In this document: positions 51,729 to 61,456 of the stretch, in pieces
Position numbering within the stretch: position 1 is the stretch's first letter
Layout of the letters: each line of letters opens with the position of its first letter
DNA from: TMP-86 sp039807285
Lineage (GTDB): Bacteria; Pseudomonadota; Gammaproteobacteria; Steroidobacterales; Steroidobacteraceae
DNA length: 64,000 bases
Reading direction: 5' to 3'
Assembly: GCA_044226785.1 (NCBI GenBank)
Contig: JBGAGK010000009.1
Location: 62,001 to 126,000 of the forward strand
Translations under genes and position numbers: made by a program
Notes under the pieces: model-generated
Seen by the model: only the letters and a program-made list of their open reading frames with translations
Told to the model about the DNA's origin: nothing
Databases searched by the model: none

Positions 51729-52790
51729 ATGGAAGACCAGCCTGTAGAAGCTGCGATACTGAAGGTTTTTTCGCCTCTGGACGGACTCAAGGCGGAGAAC
51801 CTGCAGGCGCTGGCGCGAAAGACACAGATGAAGGAAATCGGTGCCGGCCGCCTTCTGTTCAAGGAAGGCGACACCGACAAGCGCACGGTTTATGTCGTGG
51901 ACGGGTCGGTTGAACTTCGTGCAAACGAGAAGACTGTCGGCACCATCCGTGGCGGCACTCCCGAGGCGCGATCGGCCCTGGTCCCTCAAATTCCGCGCAA
52001 GTACACTGCACGGGCTGTCGACAATGTCCGGTATGTCAGCATCGACAGTGACCTTCTCGATGTGTTGATCACGTGGGATCAGACCGGCCAATACGAGGTG
52101 GGCGAACTCGGTCGAACCGGCGTACACGAGAGTGCCGACTGGATGACCACGCTGTTGCAGACCAAGGCCTTCCACCGGATCCCTCCGGCCAATATCCAGG
52201 CCATTTTCATGCGCATGCAGCGCATCAACTACCGCGCGGGCGATGTGGTCATCAAGCAGGGCACCGAGGGTGATTTCTTCTATGTGGTCATGTCGGGAAA
52301 GTGCAACGTCACCCGCGAGACGCCGCTGAACAAGGAAGGCATCAAGCTGGCGGAACTCGGTCCGGGCGACAGCTTCGGCGAGGAGGCGCTCATCGCGGAA
52401 GCCAAGCGCAATGCGACGGTGACCATGATGACCGATGGAAGCCTCATGCGACTGGGCAAGCAGGACTTCCAGACCCTGCTCAACGAGCCATTGCTCCAAT
52501 GGGTCGACCGTGAAGAGGCGGGAAAGCTCATCGCCCGGGGCGGCAAGTGGCTCGATGTGCGCCTCCCGAGCGAATTCCAGAACATGCGGATCGACGATGC
52601 TGTGAACATTCCGCTGTACTTCATCCGGCTGAAACTCAACACCCTGGACAAGAAGACTCCCTACGTCCTGTATTGCGATACGGGACGGCGGAGCTCTGCT
52701 GGTGCCTACATTCTGTGCGAACGTGGTTTCGAGGCGTACGTGCTCAAGGGCGGGCTGACCGCCGCGGACATGGGCGGCGGCAGAGGTTGA
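51729..52790 (+). CDS. Double cyclic-nucleotide-binding domain protein fused to rhodanese
   Basis: In this 353-residue protein, residues about 10-110 form a first, divergent cNMP fold. Residues about 150-255 form a second with the phosphate-binding cassette pattern GPGDSFGEEALIAEAKRNAT. Residues about 265-350 form a rhodanese domain with active-site loop YCDTGRRSS (Cys). There is no DNA-binding helix-turn-helix, so it is not a CRP-type regulator. It may couple cAMP or c-di-GMP to sulfur transfer or protein interaction. Neighbouring pilZ is convergent. Confidence 0.85.
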   Translation: MEDQPVEAAILKVFSPLDGLKAENLQALARKTQMKEIGAGRLLFKEGDTDKRTVYVVDGSVELRANEKTVGTIRGGTPEARSALVPQIPRKYTARAVDNVRYVSIDSDLLDVLITWDQTGQYEVGELGRTGVHESADWMTTLLQTKAFHRIPPANIQAIFMRMQRINYRAGDVVIKQGTEGDFFYVVMSGKCNVTRETPLNKEGIKLAELGPGDSFGEEALIAEAKRNATVTMMTDGSLMRLGKQDFQTLLNEPLLQWVDREEAGKLIARGGKWLDVRLPSEFQNMRIDDAVNIPLYFIRLKLNTLDKKTPYVLYCDTGRRSSAGAYILCERGFEAYVLKGGLTAADMGGGRG

Positions 52791-52802
52791 GGCCGGGAAT
52801 TC

Positions 52803-53153
52803 CTACATGGTGTGCGTGGGCTTGTCCCCACCCAACGCACCGGCAAGATAGGTCTCGATTTTCTTCTGTGTATTGCCGCGGTCCTGATCGCTGAACTGCA
52901 CTCCGATGCCAGCCGTGCGGCGCGAGGATGCCCCCTTGGGTGTCATCCAGATCACCCGCCCCGCCACAGGCAGCTTCTCCTCCTCACCCATGAGGTTCAG
53001 CAGCATGAATACCTCGTCACCAAGCCGGTAGTTGCTGTTGGTGGGGATGAACAGACCACCATTCTTGACGAATGGCATGTAGGCCAGATAAAGCGCACTC
53101 TTGTCCTTGATGGTGAGCGTCAGCAGACCTGGTTTGTTGCTGGGATTGCGCAA
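52803..53153 (-). CDS. pilZ: Type IV pilus PilZ-domain protein
   Basis: The 116-residue PilZ family protein (GLFIPTNSNYRLGDEVFMLL, AGRVIWMTPKGA, GIGVQFS) sits directly after holB, its classic neighbour. The start must be TTG 53153, since an in-frame stop lies two codons upstream. Like other PilZ-type pilus proteins it lacks the RxxxR c-di-GMP motif at the N-terminus. It would act in pilus biogenesis with PilB/FimX. Confidence 0.9.
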   Translation of the reverse strand: MRNPSNKPGLLTLTIKDKSALYLAYMPFVKNGGLFIPTNSNYRLGDEVFMLLNLMGEEEKLPVAGRVIWMTPKGASSRRTAGIGVQFSDQDRGNTQKKIETYLAGALGGDKPTHTM

Positions 53154-53156
53154 GTA

Positions 53157-54149
53157 TCAATGATCCTTGAAGAACTGCCGCATCAGTACACCTTCCAGTG
53201 CCAGTTGCATGTTGATGCCGTCTGGCAAGCCTTTCAGGTCCCGAACCTCGTCGAGGAACCGGAATTGGGTGCGTATCTTCGCCTTAAGTAAAGACCCAGA
53301 CAAGCCGACTGCGTCGACACTTTTCAGGCCAGCCGGATCCGGGGCGCTCATGGCCCGTATCCGATCCGTGATCCAGTTCTCAAGCCACATGAGCCGCAAC
53401 GGAAAATCCGTCTTCAGCCAGCGCTCGGCGGTCAGGCTGGGATCCAGGCGCGACGCGGCCATGCGCTCCAGGTCGTCGGACATCTCCTGTTCAACTCTCG
53501 GGACTGTGTCGGTGGCGAATTCCCGGGCCGTGAATGGCGCCCCTTGCGCCAGTGCCAGGCGCTGACCGGCATCCGGCATGCCGATGCCCTTCGTGGCAAG
53601 CCATTCGACCCCCACGGAGCGCTCCGGCACAGGTATGACCACCCGCTGACATCGGCTGGAAATGGTCGCCGGCAGCCGGTGGTTTGGCCCTGAAACGAGT
53701 ATCAGCAGTGTTCCGGGCGGAGGCTCCTCCAGCGTCTTCAGGAACGCATTTGCCCCATTCAGGTTCAGGCAATGCGCCTCAAGCACGATGCCAACCTTCC
53801 AGCCGCCCCGGTAACTCGTCTGCTGCATCGCCTCGATCAGTTCCCTTACCTGCTCCACCGTCACGTCACGGGCCATCACGCCACTGGCCTTCATTTCGCG
53901 CTTCACCAGATGCAGGTCGGGATGGCTCTCCGCCCTGAGCAATACGCAGGACGGGCAGGTGCCACAAGGTCCCGCAGCTGATTCGCACAGGGTCGCCTCT
54001 CCCATCCAGCGAGCAAGCTGTCCTGCGCCCAGCCCTTCACGGGCGAGGATCAATACTGCATGAGGCAGGCGGCCCTGCTCGCGGGTCTGCTGAAACTGCG
54101 TGCAGACAGCGCTCAACCAGGGAATGGCCGCCGTGGATTCGGAGTCCAT
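53157..54149 (-). CDS. holB: DNA polymerase III subunit delta-prime
   Basis: This 330-residue clamp-loader subunit has a zinc-binding Cys cluster (CGTCPSC), the sensor region LEEPPPGTLLILVSG and SRCQRVVIPVP. The nucleotide-binding P-loop is degenerate (REGLGAGQLARWM), as expected for delta-prime. It lies between tmk and pilZ in the usual order. Confidence 0.95.
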   Translation of the reverse strand: MDSESTAAIPWLSAVCTQFQQTREQGRLPHAVLILAREGLGAGQLARWMGEATLCESAAGPCGTCPSCVLLRAESHPDLHLVKREMKASGVMARDVTVEQVRELIEAMQQTSYRGGWKVGIVLEAHCLNLNGANAFLKTLEEPPPGTLLILVSGPNHRLPATISSRCQRVVIPVPERSVGVEWLATKGIGMPDAGQRLALAQGAPFTAREFATDTVPRVEQEMSDDLERMAASRLDPSLTAERWLKTDFPLRLMWLENWITDRIRAMSAPDPAGLKSVDAVGLSGSLLKAKIRTQFRFLDEVRDLKGLPDGINMQLALEGVLMRQFFKDH

Positions 54150-54156
54150 CCGGCTC

Positions 54157-54795
54157 TCAATCCTGAACCATCAGGGCATTCATTGCATTTTCCACACTCT
54201 CCTGGACCTGCGCCGTGCCCAGTGATGCATCGATGATGCGAAAGCGTCCGGATTCGGCCTGTGCGCGTTCAAGGTAACCCTGTCGTACGCGATGGAAGAA
54301 TTCCAGTTTTTCCGACTCGAACCGATCCACCGGCGTTCCTCGCGCAGCAGCACGCCGCAAACCGGCCTCTGCGGGCAAATCGAGCAGGAACGTAAGGTCT
54401 GGCCTCCTGCTGCCTTGAACCAGATGCTCCAGGACTTCAATCGCGCTCAGGGAAATGCCCCGCCCCGCACCCTGATACGCATACGTCGCATCGGTGAACC
54501 GGTCGCACAGGACCCAGTCCCCCCGGGCCAGCGCCGGCTCGATGAGCTGGCTCAGATGCGCAGCTCGGGCCGCAAACATGAGCAGCAACTCCGTCATTGG
54601 CGGCGGCGCCCCGTCATGCGGATTCAATACCAGATCCCGGATCGCCTCGGCCAGTGGCGTACCACCTGGCTCGCGGGTCACGACATTGCTGATGCCCGCG
54701 TGCTGCAACGCTTGTGCGGCAAGGGCAATCTGTGTGCTCTTCCCGGCGCCTTCGATGCCCTCGAAGGTAATGAACCTTGGGCGCACCGCTCTCAC
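54157..54795 (-). CDS. tmk: Thymidylate kinase
   Basis: The 212-residue kinase makes dTDP from dTMP. P-loop FEGIEGAGKSTQ, the DR(F/Y) motif CDRFTDATYAYQG and TREPGGTPLAE are present. GTG 54795 overlaps the mltG stop. Confidence 0.96.
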   Translation of the reverse strand: MRAVRPRFITFEGIEGAGKSTQIALAAQALQHAGISNVVTREPGGTPLAEAIRDLVLNPHDGAPPPMTELLLMFAARAAHLSQLIEPALARGDWVLCDRFTDATYAYQGAGRGISLSAIEVLEHLVQGSRRPDLTFLLDLPAEAGLRRAAARGTPVDRFESEKLEFFHRVRQGYLERAQAESGRFRIIDASLGTAQVQESVENAMNALMVQD

Positions 54796-55832
54796 GGAGA
54801 TTCGTCCCGGGCTGCTCGCCGTCTGATGGCCTCCAGATAATGCGTCACGGCCCGGCTGTGCTGCTCGTAGGTCTGCGAAAACACATGGCTGCCATCGCCG
54901 GTCCCCGATGCCACGAAATACAGGTCTCCGCTCATGTCGGGATGCGCCGCGGCACGCAAGGAAGCTGCGCCCGGCAGGGCAATGGGTGTGGGCGGGAGTC
55001 CCGTACGGGTGTAGGTGTTGTACGGACCATCCGCGCGCAGGTCGGCCGTCTTGATGTTTCCGTCAAATCGTGTTCCGAGGCCGTAGATGACCGTGGGATC
55101 CGCCTGCAGACGCATCCCCTGCAACAGGCGCTGCACATAGACGCCTGCAATCCGCGCCCGTTCCGACCCCAGCCCGGTCTCCTTTTCCACGATGGAAGCG
55201 AGAATCAGCAGATCCTGGGGCGAATGAAGCGGAAGCTGCGGGTCACGCCCCGCCCACGCGCTGTCCAGTTCCTTCCGGAGGGCGGCGTGTGCCTGTTTCA
55301 GCAAGGCCACATCCGTCGTACCCCCGGGAAACCGGTATGTCTCGGGGAGGAACTGACCCTCTGCATTTCCCGCGGGCAGTCCCAGTCGTGGCATCAGGTC
55401 TGTAGCTGTGGTCATGGGCGGCAGTGTGCTGCGGATCCGTTCATTTTGCCGCAGCGCCACCAGCAGGTCACGTACCTGCCAGCCATCGATGATGGTGAAC
55501 GAATGCAGCAGGACCTGGCCGGCAACCAGCTGTTGCAGAAGCCTGCGTGGCGTGATGCCCGGTTCGAAGGCATATTCGCCGGCCTTGACCTTCGTTGCAT
55601 AACCGTACCAGCGGGCATACAGGCTCCAGAACTTCGGGTGTTCGATGGCTCCCTGCGAGTGCAGATCTGCCGCAATCCGGGCAAAGTGCGCGTGCGGCGG
55701 CACGGTGTAGATCAGGATGGTGCGCAGACCGGCAGGTTGGTCCAGCGATGCACGGATCTGACCCAGCATCACCGTGCCTGCGCCCACTGCCAGAAGGCAC
55801 GCCAACAGCACGATGCCCACGATGCGCCTCAA
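54792..55832 (-). CDS. mltG: Endolytic murein transglycosylase MltG
   Basis: The 346-residue protein has an N-terminal membrane helix (RRIVGIVLLACLLAVGAG), then the YceG domain with EGQFLPETYRFPGGT and the catalytic Glu in ASIVEKETGLGSERARIAGV, and RLQADPTVIYGLG. It cuts nascent glycan strands to set their length. TTG 55832, overlapping the pabC stop with GAGGGG upstream, fits the family N-terminus. ATG 55865 would add 11 residues inside pabC. Confidence 0.93.
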   Translation of the reverse strand: MRRIVGIVLLACLLAVGAGTVMLGQIRASLDQPAGLRTILIYTVPPHAHFARIAADLHSQGAIEHPKFWSLYARWYGYATKVKAGEYAFEPGITPRRLLQQLVAGQVLLHSFTIIDGWQVRDLLVALRQNERIRSTLPPMTTATDLMPRLGLPAGNAEGQFLPETYRFPGGTTDVALLKQAHAALRKELDSAWAGRDPQLPLHSPQDLLILASIVEKETGLGSERARIAGVYVQRLLQGMRLQADPTVIYGLGTRFDGNIKTADLRADGPYNTYTRTGLPPTPIALPGAASLRAAAHPDMSGDLYFVASGTGDGSHVFSQTYEQHSRAVTHYLEAIRRRAARDESP

Positions 55833-56683
55833 GACCGGCCCCTCATGGAGCCGATCGCACGGCACCGGAACCTCGCAAGTTCATCCTGGAGCCGTCGCGC
55901 AATGGTCTGACTGGCCGGATGAATGCACCTTGAGCCCATGGTCACTGCTCGAACCGGCCAGATCCCGATCACGGCGTTGGTGAGGAAAATCTCGTCGGCT
56001 GCGATGAGCCGCCGCATGCTGAGCCGCCCGACCTGCACATCGATGCCTCCACGCCGCGCAGTCCGGATCACCCATTCGCGCATGACGCCTGCAACGCCGG
56101 CGCGGTCCAGCACCGGCGTCAGCAGCCGCCCCCGGTGCGCAATGAAGATATTGGTCATCGTACCGCAGACGATGTCATCGCGATGATCCCTCATCAGTCC
56201 TTCCGCAATCCGCGCATCGCGCCATTCGCGCCGTGCGAGGACGGAGTCGAGGCGGTTGAGGGTCTTCAGTCCGGCCAGAGCGGGATTTTCCGTGATCCGG
56301 ACCCGGCACAGCCGTACCCTCACCGCCCCGGCGCGCGTCGGTGGCGGGACCTTGAGGGGCTCACACTGCACGATCCGGCTGGGATGGGAAGGCAGCGGTA
56401 CCCGATATCCCCGTGCGCCAGGTCCCCGCGTGAGGATGAGTTTCACCACGGCATGTGGCCAGATCCCTGCTGCCCGAAGCAACTCATGGTCCAGATCCGG
56501 CCCCGGAACCGGCAACCCCAGTCGCCTGCAACCGCGTGCCAGTCTGCGCAGATGATCATCGAGCAGTGCAATTCGATGATCGTGGACACGCATGGTCTCG
56601 AACAATCCGTCACCGTACTGCAGGCCACGATCGCGCCACACATCGGTGCGCACACTCCGGCCATTGCGCCAGGTCCGCATCAT
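55829..56683 (-). CDS. pabC: Aminodeoxychorismate lyase
   Basis: The 284-residue fold-type IV PLP enzyme releases p-aminobenzoate and pyruvate. It starts with DRGLQYGDGLFETMRV, has the PLP lysine in GLKTLNRLDSVLARREW and the cofactor-phosphate motif TNIFIAHRG. ATG 56683 overlaps the pabB stop; the long upstream frame to 56938 is inside pabB. Confidence 0.93.
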   Translation of the reverse strand: MMRTWRNGRSVRTDVWRDRGLQYGDGLFETMRVHDHRIALLDDHLRRLARGCRRLGLPVPGPDLDHELLRAAGIWPHAVVKLILTRGPGARGYRVPLPSHPSRIVQCEPLKVPPPTRAGAVRVRLCRVRITENPALAGLKTLNRLDSVLARREWRDARIAEGLMRDHRDDIVCGTMTNIFIAHRGRLLTPVLDRAGVAGVMREWVIRTARRGGIDVQVGRLSMRRLIAADEIFLTNAVIGIWPVRAVTMGSRCIHPASQTIARRLQDELARFRCRAIGSMRGRS

Positions 56684-58068
56684 GGCTGGCTGAGCGCACG
56701 GACAAGACCTTCCGCCTTGGCTCGCGTCTCCTGCAATTCGCTGTGCGGATCGGAGTCGGCCACGATCCCCGCACCCGCCCGGAAATCGAGCCGGCCTGCG
56801 TTGATGCTCATCGTGCGGATGAGGATGTTGAAATCGGCACTGCCATCCGTGTTGATGTACCCGAGCGAACCGGTGTATGCCCCACGACCCGCAGCCTCCA
56901 GTTCGGCGATGATCTGCATGCAGCGCACCTTCGGACAACCGGTAATGGTGCCACCGGGGAAGACGGCCTTGAGGATATCGACAATGCCGACTCCGGAACG
57001 CAGGTTGCCCACGACACTGGACACGATGTGATGCACGTGTGCGTAGCTTTCAACCACCATGAACTCGTCGACTTCGACGCTTCCTCCCTCACAGACCCGC
57101 CCGAGGTCATTGCGTTCCAGATCGATGAGCATGATGTGCTCGGCCCGCTCCTTTTCGCTGCCGGTCAGTTCTCGGATCAATGCAGCATCGGACTGGGTGG
57201 TTGACCCGCGTGGGCGAGTCCCGGCAATCGGCCGGGTACGGACCCTGCGACCATCGCTCATGACCAGCCGCTCCGGCGAAGAACTGGCCACCGCGAAATC
57301 CCCGAATCGAAGCAGGGCACAGAACGGCCCTGGATTGGCACGGCGCAACCTCTGATAGACGACGACCGGATCCAGCACCTGCGCCGATTGAGTGCTCCAC
57401 CCGCGCGACAGGTTGGCCTGGTATATCTCGCCCGCGGCAATGTACTCCAGCGCGCGCTCAACCCGTCCGAGGAAGGCTTCTGGTTCCTCCTCCCTGATCT
57501 GCAGACCCGGCTTTGGCCGGTCGGCGGGAGGAGCGTCCCCGATCTGCCTGCAATGGGCCTGGAAGCGCTCCAGGAGCCCTTCGTGCCCGGACTCGGCCAC
57601 CAGCCAGCCATTGCCGGTGCGCCGGTCACGTATCCATGCCGCCGGTGTACGCAGCGCAAGTGCAGTGAGCCGGTCTGTGCTGGGCGGCAACATCAGGCAC
57701 GGCTCGACCTCGGCTGCGATCTCATAGCCCAGATAGACCATCCAGCCGCCACGAAACGGCAAGCCGGGCGCCTGGGTCCCTCCGGCCGGCCCGCCACCGG
57801 ATCGCAGCTCCCTGCACCAGCGGTTCAGGGCATCCAGGAACCCGCCCTGGGTGCTCCTGCCCTTCAGGCCGCCCGCCGTCGGCAGTGAAAGGAACTCTCC
57901 GTTGGCAAAGGGCAGAATGTCGAATCGGGCATCATCGTTCCCGCCCGCTTCGCCCAGCAGACCGAGACGCGAACCGCTTTCGAGAATGCCGGGATAACAG
58001 TCCGGGAACTGCGCAATCAGCCGCAGCGGATCAAACCCGGCGGAAAATGAGCGAACCGTTGGTGCCAC
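56680..58068 (-). CDS. pabB: Aminodeoxychorismate synthase component I
   Basis: The 462-residue chorismate-binding enzyme has GEIYQANLSR, FPGGTITGCPKVRCMQIIAE and FRAGAGIVADSDP. It provides aminodeoxychorismate to PabC for folate. The active-site motif reads PIAGT with Ala282 where E. coli PabB has a catalytic Lys (PIKGT). Alanine is the anthranilate synthase residue, but coupling to pabC argues for PabB. GTG 58068 lies 38 bases inside the fabF end. Confidence 0.88.
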   Translation of the reverse strand: MAPTVRSFSAGFDPLRLIAQFPDCYPGILESGSRLGLLGEAGGNDDARFDILPFANGEFLSLPTAGGLKGRSTQGGFLDALNRWCRELRSGGGPAGGTQAPGLPFRGGWMVYLGYEIAAEVEPCLMLPPSTDRLTALALRTPAAWIRDRRTGNGWLVAESGHEGLLERFQAHCRQIGDAPPADRPKPGLQIREEEPEAFLGRVERALEYIAAGEIYQANLSRGWSTQSAQVLDPVVVYQRLRRANPGPFCALLRFGDFAVASSSPERLVMSDGRRVRTRPIAGTRPRGSTTQSDAALIRELTGSEKERAEHIMLIDLERNDLGRVCEGGSVEVDEFMVVESYAHVHHIVSSVVGNLRSGVGIVDILKAVFPGGTITGCPKVRCMQIIAELEAAGRGAYTGSLGYINTDGSADFNILIRTMSINAGRLDFRAGAGIVADSDPHSELQETRAKAEGLVRALSQP

Positions 58069-59272
58069 CGAAGCCGAAGGAATTGGACAGCACGTTCGTC
58101 AGGGCCATCGGCCGGGCCGTGTTGGGTACGTAGTCCAGATCACAGCCCTCGCCAGGCTGGTGAAGATTGATGGTCGGCGGCGCCACCTGATCCCGCAACG
58201 CAAGGATCGAGAAGATGGCCTCGACCGCGCCTGCAGCGCCCAGCAGATGACCTGTCATCGACTTGGTCGAGCTGACGGCAATTTTTTCTGCAGCAGGTCC
58301 GAAAGCCCGGCGAATGGCCAGTGTTTCTGCTCGATCTCCCAGTTCCGTCGAGGTCGCATGGGCATTGATGTACTGGATCTCATCCGGATTGAGCCGCGCA
58401 TCCTTGAGGGCATTGACCATGGCCTTGCGTGCGCCATCCCCATCCGCCGGCGGTGCGGTGACATGAAACGCATCACCGCTCATCCCGAAACCAGTCACCT
58501 CCGCATAGATCCGTGCGCCGCGCGCCCTGGCCAGTTCGAGCTCCTCCAGAACCATGGCGCCTGCGCCATCCCCCATCACGAACCCGTCGCGGTCCCTGTC
58601 CCAGGGGCGGCTTGCTCCCTGCGGGTCGTCATTGCGGAGCGACAATGCCTTGGCCTGGGCAAAACCACTGACTCCGGTGTAGCAGGTTGCCATCTCGGAC
58701 CCGCCGGCGAGCATCGCATCGGCCTCACCGTACTGGATGAGGCGCGCTGCAAGCCCGATGGCGTGGGTCGATGTCGTACAGGCCGTCGCCACGGCGAGAT
58801 TCGGCCCCGTGAGCTTGTACTCGATCGACAGATGTCCGCTCACCAGATTGATGATGCTGGCGGGAATGAAGAACGGTGAAACCTTCTTCGGCGAGTGGGT
58901 TTCGAGGTACTTCTCGTAGGTCTGCTCAATCGACTCCAACCCGCCCATCCCTGCGCCCATCAGCACTCCCACCCGTTCGGAGTTCTGGTCGGAGACCTCC
59001 AGACCCGAATCGCGCATGGCCTGCATGCCGGCGACCACGCCATACTGCATGAAGGCATCCATGCGGCGTGCCTCCTTGGCGTTGATGTAGGGATCGAGGA
59101 CGAGGTCGCGGATCTCGCCGCCGAAATGCACGGGAAACCGGGTGGTGTCGAAGCGGGTGATCGGCGCTATGCCGCTCCTGCCCGCAACGATGGCTGCCCA
59201 GGCGGTCGCAATATCATGGCCAACGGGCGAGACGATGCCCAGCCCCGTGACGACGACACGTCGCTTGCTCAA
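58031..59272 (-). CDS. fabF: Beta-ketoacyl-ACP synthase II
   Basis: The 413-residue condensing enzyme of fatty-acid elongation has its Cys-His-His triad in VATACTTSTHAIG, NAHATSTELGD and KSMTGHLLGAAGAVE, with the terminal NSFGFGGTNGSL. TTG 59272 is the start with GGAG 6 bases upstream. Confidence 0.97.
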   Translation of the reverse strand: MSKRRVVVTGLGIVSPVGHDIATAWAAIVAGRSGIAPITRFDTTRFPVHFGGEIRDLVLDPYINAKEARRMDAFMQYGVVAGMQAMRDSGLEVSDQNSERVGVLMGAGMGGLESIEQTYEKYLETHSPKKVSPFFIPASIINLVSGHLSIEYKLTGPNLAVATACTTSTHAIGLAARLIQYGEADAMLAGGSEMATCYTGVSGFAQAKALSLRNDDPQGASRPWDRDRDGFVMGDGAGAMVLEELELARARGARIYAEVTGFGMSGDAFHVTAPPADGDGARKAMVNALKDARLNPDEIQYINAHATSTELGDRAETLAIRRAFGPAAEKIAVSSTKSMTGHLLGAAGAVEAIFSILALRDQVAPPTINLHQPGEGCDLDYVPNTARPMALTNVLSNSFGFGGTNGSLIFRRV

Positions 59273-59337
59273 GGTCGACTCCGGTGGAAAAGGCGAATGC
59301 CGGCCCTTCCCGGGCCTTTCATGCCCAAGGCCGCTCT

Positions 59338-59580
59338 TTATGCCTTGGCCTTGTGCGCATTGATGTAGTCAATGGCCTGCTGGACGGTGGTGATCTTCTC
59401 GGCATCCTCGTCCGGAATTTCGGTCTCGAACTCCTCCTCCAGGGCCATCACCAGTTCAACGGTATCCAGCGAATCCGCGCCCAGATCGTCGACGAAAGAG
59501 GCGTCGCTGGTGACTTCTTCTTCTTTGACCCCCAGCTGCTCGGCCACGATTTTCTTGACCTGTTGTTCAACCGTGCTCAT
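59338..59580 (-). CDS. acpP: Acyl carrier protein
   Basis: The 80-residue acidic four-helix protein has the phosphopantetheine site GADSLDTVELVMALEEEF (Ser in DSL). ATG 59580 is preceded by GAGG. About 190 gene-free bases separate it from fabG and probably contain its own promoter. Confidence 0.98.
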   Translation of the reverse strand: MSTVEQQVKKIVAEQLGVKEEEVTSDASFVDDLGADSLDTVELVMALEEEFETEIPDEDAEKITTVQQAIDYINAHKAKA

Positions 59581-59771
59581 CGTTGATGTCCTCTAGCCAT
59601 TGTGAACGCACCCATCGGCAGGGCGGCTATTTTATGTGAACGCTGCTCCGGTAGCTACCACGAAGATGCAGCCAGCCGGCCCCCTGCATCCTGACACTTG
59701 ACAAGACCCCGGAGGCAGCTTCGGACCTGCCTGCCGGGAGTCCGCCTGCAGAGCCGCCAGAGCCGGCCCGG

Positions 59772-60506
59772 TCAGGCCATATGCATGCCACCGTTGATAT
59801 GTAACGTTTCCCCGGTCACGTAGGCACCTGCTGCGGAAGCCAGATACAGCACCGCTGCCGCAACGTCTTCAGGCTTGCCCAGCCGGCCCAGCGGAATCTG
59901 GGCAAGCAGCGCCTCCCGCTGCTGCTCGTTGAGCGCGCGGGTCATGTCCGTGTCGATGAACCCGGGTGAAATGACATTGACCGTGATGCCCCGCGATCCC
60001 ACTTCCCGCGCCAGGGACTTGGAGAAGGCAACGATACCGGCCTTGGCCGCCGCATAGTTGGTCTGCCCTGGATTGCCAATCGACCCGACGACCGAGGCAA
60101 TGCTGATGATGCGGCCCTTCCGGGCCTTCATCATGCCGCGCAGGACCGCCTTCGAGAGCCTGAAGACCGAACCAAGATTGGTGTTCAGGACTGCGTTCCA
60201 GTCCTCGGCCTTCATGCGCAGCAACAGCGTGTCGCGGGTGATCCCGGCATTGTTGCACAGGACAGTGACAGCGCCCTCCCGCTTCTCGATGTCATCGAGC
60301 AATGAATCCACGGAAAGCTGATCGGCCACATCCAGCACGGCTCCCCGCCCGCGATCGCCCAATGCGGCACTGATCTTCGCAGCGCCCTCCGCACTGGTGG
60401 CCGTGCCAATGACACGAGCACCCGCTGCGGCGAGCTGCGCTGCAATCGCGGCACCGATACCCCTGGATGCGCCGGTGACCAGTGCTGTTTCATCTTTGAG
60501 AATCAT
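59772..60506 (-). CDS. fabG: 3-oxoacyl-ACP reductase
   Basis: The 244-residue short-chain dehydrogenase has cofactor motif TGASRGIGAAIA, NNAG (CNNAGITRD), and catalytic Ser-Tyr-Lys in SIASVVGSIGNPGQTNYAAAK. Its ATG overlaps the fabD stop. Confidence 0.97.
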   Translation of the reverse strand: MILKDETALVTGASRGIGAAIAAQLAAAGARVIGTATSAEGAAKISAALGDRGRGAVLDVADQLSVDSLLDDIEKREGAVTVLCNNAGITRDTLLLRMKAEDWNAVLNTNLGSVFRLSKAVLRGMMKARKGRIISIASVVGSIGNPGQTNYAAAKAGIVAFSKSLAREVGSRGITVNVISPGFIDTDMTRALNEQQREALLAQIPLGRLGKPEDVAAAVLYLASAAGAYVTGETLHINGGMHMA

Positions 60507-61456
60507 GTCGGTTTCAACTCCGCAATTGTCGCCAGCGCCTCATCCAGGCTGGCGGGGTCCTCCAGCGCCAGCATCCTGATGTCCCGATTCCTGTCGATGC
60601 GCCGGTTCAGGCCAGTCAGGACCTTGCCCGGCCCGCACTCGACGAATGCATCATGGCCAGCCGAGATCAGCGTACGGATGGTGGCTGACCAATGCACAGC
60701 TGTCGCAAGCTGCCTGACCAGCGCCTCGCGGATCTCCGCTGCACTTCGATGCATGCGCTGATCCACGCCGTACAGGGCAATGGCGCCGGCGGGGCTGACC
60801 GCCACCTGCTCGAGGCGCTGACGCAACTGCGAGGCGGCATTTCGCATCAGCGAGGTGTGGCAGGGCGCACTCACGGGGAGCAGCACCGCACGCCTGGCCC
60901 CGCGCGCCCGCGCGGCATCCAGAGCGCGCTGCACGGCCTGAATGTGCCCCGCAATGACGACCTGGCCGGGTGAATTGAAATTGGCAGTTTCCACCACTTC
61001 GGTGCCCGCCGCTTCGCGGCAGGCTGCCTCGACTTCCATGTCGTCCAGACCCAGGATGGCTGCCATGGCGCCTTGTCCTATCGGCAGTGCCGACTGCATG
61101 ACCTCGCCCCGATATTTCACCAGACCGACCGCATCCCGGAAATCCATGCATCCGGCAGCCACCACGGCGGAAAATTCCCCGAGACTGTGTCCTGCGACCG
61201 CATCGGGCTGCCGCCCTCCCCGTTCACGCCACAGCCGCCAGGTTGCCACGCCTGCCGCAAGCATCGCGGGCTGGGTCCTTTCGGTCGAATTGAGCAGATC
61301 CTCGGGACCCTTCTGGCAAAGAGCCCACAGATCGTATCCGAGTACCTGTGAGGCTTCTGCGAAAGTGGATTCGATGATGGGCGAGGTTCCCGCCAGCGTG
61401 GACAGCATCCCGACCGACTGCGATCCCTGGCCTGGAAACACGAATGCAACTGCCAT
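60503..61456 (-). CDS. fabD: Malonyl-CoA:ACP transacylase
   Basis: The 317-residue acyltransferase has FVFPGQGSQSVGM at the start, nucleophile elbow GHSLGEFSAV and catalytic His in SAPCHTSLM. First gene of the visible fab block; divergent from gspG over 176 bases. Confidence 0.97.
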   Translation of the reverse strand: MAVAFVFPGQGSQSVGMLSTLAGTSPIIESTFAEASQVLGYDLWALCQKGPEDLLNSTERTQPAMLAAGVATWRLWRERGGRQPDAVAGHSLGEFSAVVAAGCMDFRDAVGLVKYRGEVMQSALPIGQGAMAAILGLDDMEVEAACREAAGTEVVETANFNSPGQVVIAGHIQAVQRALDAARARGARRAVLLPVSAPCHTSLMRNAASQLRQRLEQVAVSPAGAIALYGVDQRMHRSAAEIREALVRQLATAVHWSATIRTLISAGHDAFVECGPGKVLTGLNRRIDRNRDIRMLALEDPASLDEALATIAELKPT

